Positions 56,746-64,000 of a DNA stretch of 64,000 nt are shown one piece after another. The stretch is from Prosapia bicincta (Eukaryota; Arthropoda; Insecta; Hemiptera; Cercopidae). Under the pieces are notes generated by a model. The model had not been told where the DNA came from and ran no database searches. It saw only the letters and a list, made by a program, of their open reading frames with translations. Location: positions 351,265,582-351,329,581 of the forward strand of contig JBAIZL010000002.1 of NCBI GenBank assembly GCA_036971475.1, in the 5' to 3' direction. Position 1 is the first letter of the stretch; every line of letters starts with the position of its first letter. A program made the translations under genes and the position numbers.

Positions 56746-57339
56746 ATGATACGCCAAAAAAAAATAGGAATAGCTATTGCTAAAAAATTCAAAAAGTGGA
56801 AAGGCACCACTGCTCCAAAAGAAACTGCTATAAAATAACCAAGCGCTTCCAGCGGTAAGGACTTTTTAAAAGAACCCGAAGAAAATATTCTTATCCTAGA
56901 AACGGCTACAGAACAGCAAACTCTTGTTACAACAAAAGTTTCTATCAAAACCACTGAATCGTGCAATAATATAACAACAATGGAAAACCAAAACACTCTT
57001 ATAGCTGATAATGTTGAAGCCATAGAAATTGCTGCCCAAGAGCCCAACACCTCTAATGACCCTTTTCCCACTGAACCATATGATGCTGCAGAGGAAAAAC
57101 CATCAACACGGCAAAAACAAACTATCCTGGCTGGTATTAATGGTATAGCATTGTTAATATGTAGTATTGAATTTTATGCCTTGAAAATCCATGTCACAGT
57201 AACAGTGGTTGTGGGCATAGTTGGATTAATGTGTATGAGTTTTGCGTTGTATAAAGCTCTAAAGCCGGATACAAAGCTTGAAAAAGTAGAGCAGCCTATA
57301 GTTTCCTTTGAATCCAAGGATATGATCAGAAATCTATGA
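56746..57339 (+). pseudogene. Wolbachia membrane protein, one ochre stop
   Basis: A 198-codon frame from ATG 56,746 (MIRQKKIGIAIAKKFKKWKG), interrupted by TAA at 56,836-56,838. It continues in frame with an acidic Thr/Glu-rich region and two membrane helices (ILAGINGIALLICSIEFYAL and VTVVVGIVGLMCMSFALYKA) and a short cytosolic tail. A ribosome-binding site (AGGAG) precedes the start. Family unknown; resembles small bitopic proteins common in Wolbachia. Confidence 0.6.
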
Positions 57340-57537
57340 ACACTACCCGGTAAATATAAGCATTCGTTCCAACTCTGCCAAGCAACTGGATTACAGGATC
57401 TTCAAGCTATTTGAAAACGTATAAGCATCAAGATAATTTCTTTCGAATAGGCCTAAAATTATTAAGCTAACCCTCTCCTACTACTACTTCTCAACTTAGG
57501 CATATGGTTGGAAAAACTGCTTTTACCCTCAATATTC

Positions 57538-58442
57538 TCAAGTCAGTATTTTTTTATCAATAAGGTATTTAGCTGTTTCTAGATGATCATTAAAAGCAGC
57601 TAAATGTAAAGGAGTCCTTCCATCATTGTCCTTAACATTAAAATTAGCTTTTTTTTCATCCACAAGGTATTTAACCACATCTAAGTAACCACTATAGGCA
57701 GCCTCATGTAAAGGAGTACTCCCATCATTATCCTTAGCAGCAAAGTCAGCCTTTTTCTCATCTACAAGGTATTCAACTGTTTCTAAGCAACCGTGACGAG
57801 CAGCCAGATGCAAAGGTGCACTTCCATAATTGTTCCTGATAGTAAAACCAGCCTTTTTTTTTTCATATATAAGGTATTTAACTATTTCCAGGCAACCACT
57901 ATAGGCAGCTTCATGTAAAGCATTATGACCATCTCTATCTTTAATATTGAAGTAAGCATATTTTTCATCGATAAGGTATTTAACTACTTTTAGGCGACCA
58001 GTGTGAGCAGCCAAATGTAAAGGAGTTCTTCCATTACTGCTCTTAACATTAAAATCAGCCATTTTTTTATCGATAAAGTATTTGACTATTTCTAGATGGC
58101 CGTAATAAGCAGCCAGGTGTAGAGGAGTACTCCCATCATTATCCTTAGCAGCAAAATCAGCCTTTTTCTCATCTACAAGGTACCCAATCATTTCTAAGCA
58201 GTCAAACCAAGCAGCTTCATGTAAAGGAGTTCTTCCCATATCATCCTTAACATTAAAATCAGCTTTTTTTCATCTATAAGGTATTTAACCATCTCTAGAT
58301 AACCATTACAAACGGCCGAATATAAAATAGTTCTTTTAAAAATATTGCACTTGGTATTAAGGTTAGCCCCATTACCAATAAGTTCTTGGACCTTATCAAG
58401 ATGACCTTGCCTTGCAGCGTCAATTAATTGTTGATTATGCAT
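57538..58442 (-). pseudogene. Ankyrin-repeat protein with a single frameshift
   Basis: Starts MHNQQLIDAARQGHLDKVQE at 58,442 and carries about eight ankyrin repeats of 34-36 residues with a distinctive insertion (DEKKADFAAKDNDGSTPLHL and relatives). A single frameshift lies in a T-run at about 58,263-58,270 (an A-run in the gene). The second frame is open to 57,538 and ends YLIDKKILT. Because the break is in a homopolymer, the gene could be intact in reality. Wolbachia ankyrin proteins are candidate secreted effectors. Confidence 0.85.
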
Positions 58443-58498
58443 AGTTATCCTCCTCACTCTATAGTTAATATAGCTTTTACTGCAGTATAGTTAATATA

Positions 58499-58516
58499 GC
58501 AGTATAGTTATACTGC
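58499..58516. promoter_or_regulatory. Palindrome upstream of the ankyrin gene
   Basis: GCAGTATAGTTATACTGC is a perfect 18-bp palindrome, adjacent to three copies of ATAGTTAATATAGC-like sequence (58,460-58,500). Its position before the ankyrin start suggests an operator or promoter relic. Confidence 0.45.
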
Positions 58517-58519
58517 TTT

Positions 58520-60493
58520 TTCTAGTTAATCGAAACTGCGTTTTCAGAATTTGAAACTCTTTTTATTTCTTCACGCTCTGTCCACAGGCCCACTTTTGTT
58601 TGTCCATTATATGGGCTAATCGTTTCAGAACCCATCAATTTTCCAGATCTGCCAAAAAAACCCTTGCCCTATTGCTTGATTAACTGATAATCCTCCCAAT
58701 CGGCAATTTTTTCCTATTTCTTCTTCACAATTCCTTAATTTTCCCCACTTTTCTCGATCTTGTACTTCAACCATTATTAGGTCTTTATTTTACTTGTCAG
58801 GATATAATCTTACTTCTAATTTCCCTAAACTAGTGTGACAAATCAATACTACATCACTACCATCTGTGAGGTTAGTATAATGCCTTATATCATTTGCCGT
58901 TAGAATTTCTACCTCGCTTTTACCGATCTTTATTACATCTCTTCTATATCCTGTTTCTCCATCAGCCCTAGATTCCTTGTTCCGTCTGTAATTTGTGCAG
59001 GCCGTACTATACTGTCCTCTGAATATTGTAATTAAAAAGTAGTGTTATCGATTTTTGCATAATGCAACTTGCCGTTGGTCGCATTCTTTGCAATTTTCAG
59101 GAATTTCTGACTACGATTAACACACTAATCATGACATTCTATCATATTAGCTTTGTGGTCTTTAAACTCTAGTGCTATTTTATCAATGACGTCTGGACTG
59201 GACCAGTTACTTAACCCTGCTCCTTTTGATATTAATGTACATACTATGCCGCTAGCAACTTCATAGTTTTTTTCTAGCTGGCCAATTCTCTCTAGTACGT
59301 AATCTGCGAAATACTCACCTAAACCTTCAGCAAAATTTAATCTTACTCCAGACATGATAGCTTCATTCATAACTTTCTGTAATTCAGTTATGTTTTCAGC
59401 TTCTGATATTTTACCCAAAAACGTATTTAGCTGCCCCAGATGATCTGGTGAAGTATAAAAGAAACATTGATGTGGCACATAAGGTGCTTTAGTTTCTTGC
59501 TCAGTTGCCATTATTTGTGATTCAGTTGCCCCTGCTGCTAAGAGTAAATTTATCACTTGAATATACACATCATCTCGAAGCACTTTTGTATTATCTACAC
59601 TATCCTGAGTATTCAAAATTACTTTCAAATCTTTATCATTTCTATGCTCATCCAAAAACTTCTTCAGATCCTCAACATCTTGATCGTTGTATTGGGAAAA
59701 CCCATTCTCAAAATTAGATTTACCTTTAATCAGTTTGTTTAGTTCTTCATTCAATTTCTTTTGCCCCCAGTAAAGAAGTACTCCGCAACATCGACATTAC
59801 CTTTATCAATTGCAATTTGTAGGGGAGTTTTTCCATTATTGTCCTTTATGTTCAAATAAGCTCCATAGCTTACAAGAGAATCTACATATTCCTTTTCCAC
59901 AGAATAAGCAGCAGCATAGTAATGTAGAGGTGTTTTCCCTCATAGTCTTGTATGTTTGGGTCAGCTTCTGCTTTTAAGAGATAATCGACTAAAGTATGAC
60001 AATCAAATAAATTTGATTTTATGATTGTTAGAAGAACATGTAGCAGTGTTAACTCTGAAGCTCCTACTTTAAGATCGAGAACAGTTTTTAGATCTGGATT
60101 ACCCCAGATTTTTTTTAAAAACCGTTGGAGTATTGAAGTATCACGACTATTAAAGCCATTAATAATATGGAATAACTCTTTAATTAATTTTTCTTGACCC
60201 CTTTTTAATTCTGAGCTATGTGCTTTAATAACCCATTCTTTTTCTAATAAGCCCCAACTACTTGCATCATCCATTAAGTTTATGTCAACCCAAAACAAAC
60301 TTTGTTTAATGAGTTCATAATACTCATCTGTACTACTTATTGGTAATTCAGTTATTTCCAATTCCTGGCTATCTGTGTTTGACCACTTTTGCCCAGTACT
60401 TGGTTTCCATTTTGACTGCTGCTCATTTGTTTTTCCACTTTGCCTACTAGTAGGTCTTACAGTGTGTTCTACAGAATCTATAGTTTCACCCAT
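58520..60493 (-). pseudogene. Large ankyrin-containing Wolbachia protein, several breaks
   Basis: Probable start MGETIDSVEHTVRPTSRQSG at 60,493. The N-terminal region (LFHIINGFNSRDTSILQRFL) leads into ankyrin repeats (DCHTLVDYLLKAEADPNIQD, then after a frameshift SLVSYGAYLNIKDNNGKTPL). Another frameshift near 59,755 leads to a helical domain (59,754-59,125: LNKLIKGKSNFENGFSQYND) with a TAG at about 59,125. Recognisable coding sequence continues to about 58,520 (RRDVIKIGKSEVEILTANDI, LGKLEVRLYPDK). Total about 650 codons with at least four breaks. The C-terminal part is unlike any domain I know. Confidence 0.65.
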
Positions 60494-60873
60494 ATATCCC
60501 CCTAGCCTAGACAGATAATATATTATGTACAATATATAATATGAGTCAAGGTATTTTAAACATAATATTTTTATTATTTTGCAATGTTTAAGTTTTTGTA
60601 GTAAACTCAGATACTGACAAGTTCCAAAACAAACTCTTCTCACGGGAGTTGGTTTTCGTTGCTGAAAATGGCTATATTATTTGAGTTTTTAATAATGTAT
60701 TAAATTAGTAAAATTATTAAATTAGTAAATTATTAAATGTACTAAATTAGTAATAATTCATTTAAAAATAGAAGGAAAATCCAAGGGAAACTTATAGTCA
60801 ACTTTCATATATTTTACAACTACACTCTGGACCATATATTAACATTATACCATTAAATTTGACATATAAACTT
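60494..60873. other. AT-rich intergenic stretch
   Basis: No gene. Near 60,690-60,755 the phrase AAATTAGTAAAATTATT is repeated four times with variations. It separates the ankyrin pseudogene from the nuclease pseudogene. Confidence 0.5.
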
Positions 60874-62520
60874 TCATCTACCAGGAAGATCATCCACAGA
60901 ACTGTGTCTTAGATCACCTTTCACACGAAAAACATTACATGCTGATATAAGGGTATCTGGTATTTCTGCACTATCATTAAATATGGCATCTGATAAAACC
61001 ACTGTATTTTCATCAGTAATACGTTTATAACCTCTGCAGTGCATATAATCTTCCAGCTGTCTACTTGCTTCTCTTATTTTCAGCCGTAATTCCCTTACGG
61101 TATCAGCAAATTTTAGCTCTATTACAATTGGATGGACACCACCTCTACTGTCTACAGACCGTAACAACACCAAATCTGCCTTTTCTCCCCCTCCTAACTG
61201 AAATTCAATAATTACTCTAGCTGGGTTATTACAAATATAAAATAATCCATGCAACACAGCATGAAATTCGGCTTCATTTCTTACTATCCACCTTAGTGGA
61301 AATAGCACATTGGAAATTGCTTGAAACATTCTTACATGACGATTTTGCACTTGCCAGCCAGTATTTATCATTATGTTTGCAGTGCTGTGCATGTTACTCA
61401 CACACACCACCTACTTGCAAAAGATCGTCTTGAAAAGACCCATTTCTGTTACTCTGTAGATAAAGAGCAGGTGAGTTAAATCGTCTTACATCGACAGTTA
61501 GACCGAAATTGTTTTCAGCCCATCTAGCTGGATTCAACTCACACACTACTTCACGTACTCTAGCGTTTGGCCAATCTGATAGATCTAGACCTTGTTCTGG
61601 AAATTGATGAGCCAGCATATGGCGTATATCAAAGACAATAATCATCTCTTCTCCCGCTATACGAAAAACCATAGTTAAAGCACGCTCTCCAACATTTACC
61701 TGTGCAACTCTTCCACGTGGACCTCGCATCCTATCATCATCATGGTATTCAAGCAAGTACTTATCTACATATACCTCATGTTCGTCTCTCAATTCAACTC
61801 TTCGTTTTGAAAATTCAGCACTTGCACAAGCAAATCTAGTTGTGTAGGAAAATATCCTGCTGTTTGTGCCTCTGGTATCAGGAACAGCTGGTACACCAAA
61901 GGCTGAATATAATGGATAATCTCTAACGCTCTCTTTGATTTCGGCTATAGATCCATTAAACAGCCTTTCTACTAAAGAAGATTCTCTTTCCAAAAAGCTT
62001 TTAGTGCTAAGCTGTAAACGTTCGTTGTTTTCTAGATCAAAATTTAACCCTACAAAAACAGCATCCTTTGAGGCAGTATGGATGGATGTGGACGAAACAG
62101 GACATCTCGTAACGTAATTTTCAGCTTGCGCCAACGCTCGATCAGCGTATCTGTCTCTTGCCTGTCCTGCCTTAAGTTCATTTATAATAGGAACAGAATC
62201 TATGAACCGTTGTACACCACGTACAAGAAAAGTAATATCTGTATATCCACGCCCTCAAATAACTCAAGGTAAATACCAGCTGTATGACGATACCTAAAAT
62301 TCATCAAAAACCCTGATAGTCTGACTCCTTGCTATTGAAGTTCAGTGCCTGATTATACCTATTGTAGAGATTAATTATGTACTGCAAAACGTCATCAATA
62401 GCATCAACAACATCATCTGCATTATTACTTGCCAGATCTCCTAATATACCTGACAGGAAACCTTGTTGTATACCAAAGGTTCTGGTGATCTCGTCAGTAG
62501 AAGTTGAGGCACCTGGGCGC
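60874..62520 (-). pseudogene. Protein with two PD-(D/E)XK nuclease signatures, possibly CifB-related, truncated
   Basis: Reading leftward from the host junction: a helical part (EITRTFGIQQGFLSGILGDL), then the first nuclease-like core with GYTDITFLVRG and PIINELKAG (D...ExK). After a linker with HDDDRMRGPRGRVAQVNVGE comes a second core, GEKADLVLLRSVDSRGG then HPIVIELKFAD (D...ExK). Frameshifts near 62,300 and 61,400 break it, and the 5' end is lost at about 62,520. Paired PD-(D/E)XK modules are the core of CifB-type cytoplasmic-incompatibility factors and of related large Rickettsiales proteins. The architecture fits, but without database comparison the family is only probable. Confidence 0.6.
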
Positions 62521-64000
62521 GCCCACCCCTAAACTCGGCCGCTACGTAACCTAGGACTATAGGGGTAGTTTTGGATGATGCTCAAGGTCATCCTGGCCGT
62601 GACCCTAGACCAAGGGGTGGTTTTGACCACGTTCAGGGGGGTAGGGGGTAGTTTTTCGAAAAAAAAAAAAAAAAATCGGCCGCTACGTAACCTAGGACTA
62701 TAGGGGTAGTTTTGGATGATGCTCAAGGTCATCCCGGCCCTGACCCTAGACCAAGGGGTGGTTTCGACCACGTTCAGGGGGTAGGGGGTAGTTTTTCGAA
62801 AAAAAAAAAAAAAAAAATCGGCCGCTACGTAACCTAGGACTATAGGGGTAGTTTCGGATGATGCGGGCGGACGTCGTGACCCCGACCCTAGCTTTGGGGG
62901 TAGTTTTGACCACGTTTAGAGGGGCAGGGGGTAGTTTTTCGAAAAAATTTAATTCCAACACACTAACCTAAGCCAGCCAAAATGGATCTAACCTAACCTA
63001 ACCCAAGTGTAGGGGGTGACCTTAGCTACGTTCAGGACCTTCCCCGGCGGATGCTCCGGGGGTAGATTGGGGGTGGGGCGATTTTCGATAAAATTTTGGA
63101 ACATGTGCCTTGTCCGATAGGGTGCGTAACCTAGGACTATAGGGGTAGTTTCGGATGATGCATAAGGTCATTCCGCACCTGATCCCAGACCAAGGGGTGG
63201 TTTCGACCGCGTCTAGAGGGGTGGGGGTAATGTTTCGAAAAAAATTTTATTTTAACCTAACTCGGCCGCTACGTAACCTAGGACTATAGGAGTAGTTTTG
63301 GATGATGCAGAGGCCTGGCGGCGACCCTCACCCAACCCTAAGGGTGGTTTTGACCAAGCCTAAAGGGGCGGTAAATGGAAAAAACTAATTCCAACTAGCT
63401 ACCCCAAGCTAGGCAAAACGGATCTAACCTAACCTAAGTGTTGGGGGACATCTCAGCTACGTTTAGGACCTTCCCCGGGGGTTATTATGGACGAAGGCAG
63501 CCCTGAAAGACCTTGATCATAGACTGTAGGGTGGCTACGTCTAGATGTAGTTATTGGAAAACCTCGCTAGCCAAATTGTATCTAACCTAACATACTCCTA
63601 ATTACAAGGGCGATCTTAGCTACGTTTAGGACCACCCCATGGTGTTGATCATAGACTATGGGGTTTATAATCGACTAACCTAAGCCGGCCAAAATGTATC
63701 TAACCTACCCCTAGTAGATTGGGCTATGTCAGCAACGAACAGGACCATCTCTGGGGGATGTTATGGACGAGAGGCGGCTCTGAAACGCCTTGATCATAGA
63801 CTATTGGGTGTATTTGACCGTGTCTAGAGGTGGTTATTGGAAAAAAAAACTAATCAGGCAAGCCTATGACGTAACAACCTACCCCACGGACAGTCTCAGG
63901 ATCTGCCCCTGAGGTGGCTACCAACGTGGGTGATATCGCGAGATATAATTGATTAATATATGAAATATCAACGCTCGAATGATCCCAGGGCCCACCCTAA
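62520..64000. repeat. Host tandem repeats beyond the Wolbachia junction
   Basis: The sequence changes to GC-richer, repetitive DNA with no bacterial gene. A unit starting CGGCCGCTACGTAACCTAGG recurs at 62,536, 62,677 and 62,819 (141-142 bp period). Diverged copies lie near 63,125 and 63,263, and looser ones follow to the end. Each early unit contains GACTATAGGGGTAGTTT and ends with TTTTTCG plus an A-run. Short TAACCTAACCTAA words recur but do not form a telomeric array. Confidence 0.85.

Noticed and set aside
62980..63010. Telomere tract of CCTAA repeats
   Set aside because: Only two to three units at a time, scattered in longer degenerate repeats; not an array.
1..64000. CRISPR array
   Set aside because: No regularly spaced short direct repeats with unique spacers; the palindromic elements are dispersed and of varied length.
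1..64000. Ribosomal RNA genes
   Set aside because: No recognisable 16S, 23S, 18S or 28S motif was seen.

Overview
The window is mostly Wolbachia-derived DNA (AT-rich Rickettsiales genes, phage WO pieces, ankyrin genes and Wolbachia palindromic repeats) that appears to sit in an arthropod nuclear genome. Almost every bacterial gene is broken by frameshifts, nonsense codons or internal deletions. Two unmistakably eukaryotic mobile elements are inserted inside bacterial genes with clean target-site duplications. The right edge changes abruptly near 62.52 kb into GC-richer tandem repeats with no bacterial content. The host species cannot be named from sequence alone; terrestrial isopods and several insects are known to carry large Wolbachia insertions.

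Layout. 1-8.7 kb: Wolbachia rpiB, ubiG, metG, a membrane-protein gene, dnaB, tRNA-Leu(CAA), an RDD gene, ldcA, lipB, a RelB/RelE-type pair and the start of a phage WO portal gene. 8,699-29,331: a 20.6-kb Polinton/Maverick with 717-bp terminal inverted repeats, inserted in the portal gene and flanked by CGCATC duplications. It encodes protein-primed PolB, a chromodomain integrase, a packaging ATPase, an adenain-like protease, penton-like and major capsid proteins, a parvovirus-type phospholipase A2 protein, a collagen/fibre-like protein, two paralogous proteins of an uncharacterised Polinton family, and separate BIR and RING proteins that resemble a split inhibitor of apoptosis (IAP). Most of its genes are intact. 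29.3-45.1 kb: Wolbachia ankyrin genes, an intact dnaN, a ferredoxin/thioredoxin-reductase-like gene, bamB-like, terC, an intact HExxH protein, tsaD and carB fragments fused tail to tail, an SDR gene and the end of yihY.

45,150-54,414: two head-to-head Penelope-like retroelement (PLE) copies inserted in yihY, flanked by an 11-bp duplication. The minus-strand copy has an intact 827-aa reverse transcriptase/GIY-YIG ORF. The plus-strand copy is itself interrupted by a 3.9-kb TG...CA insertion with a 4-bp duplication. A hammerhead-ribozyme-like motif follows both PLE ORFs. 54.4-62.5 kb: the rest of yihY, a phage-type DNA methyltransferase, ankyrin pseudogenes, and a broken protein with two PD-(D/E)XK nuclease signatures, possibly related to the cytoplasmic-incompatibility factor CifB, cut off at the bacterial/host junction. 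62.5-64.0 kb: host tandem repeats.

Order of events inferred: Wolbachia DNA entered the nucleus; the bacterial genes decayed; the Polinton and the PLE pair inserted; a third element then inserted into one PLE copy. The Polinton is better preserved than the DNA around it, which fits a later arrival. Some frameshifts lie in homopolymers and could be sequencing errors.
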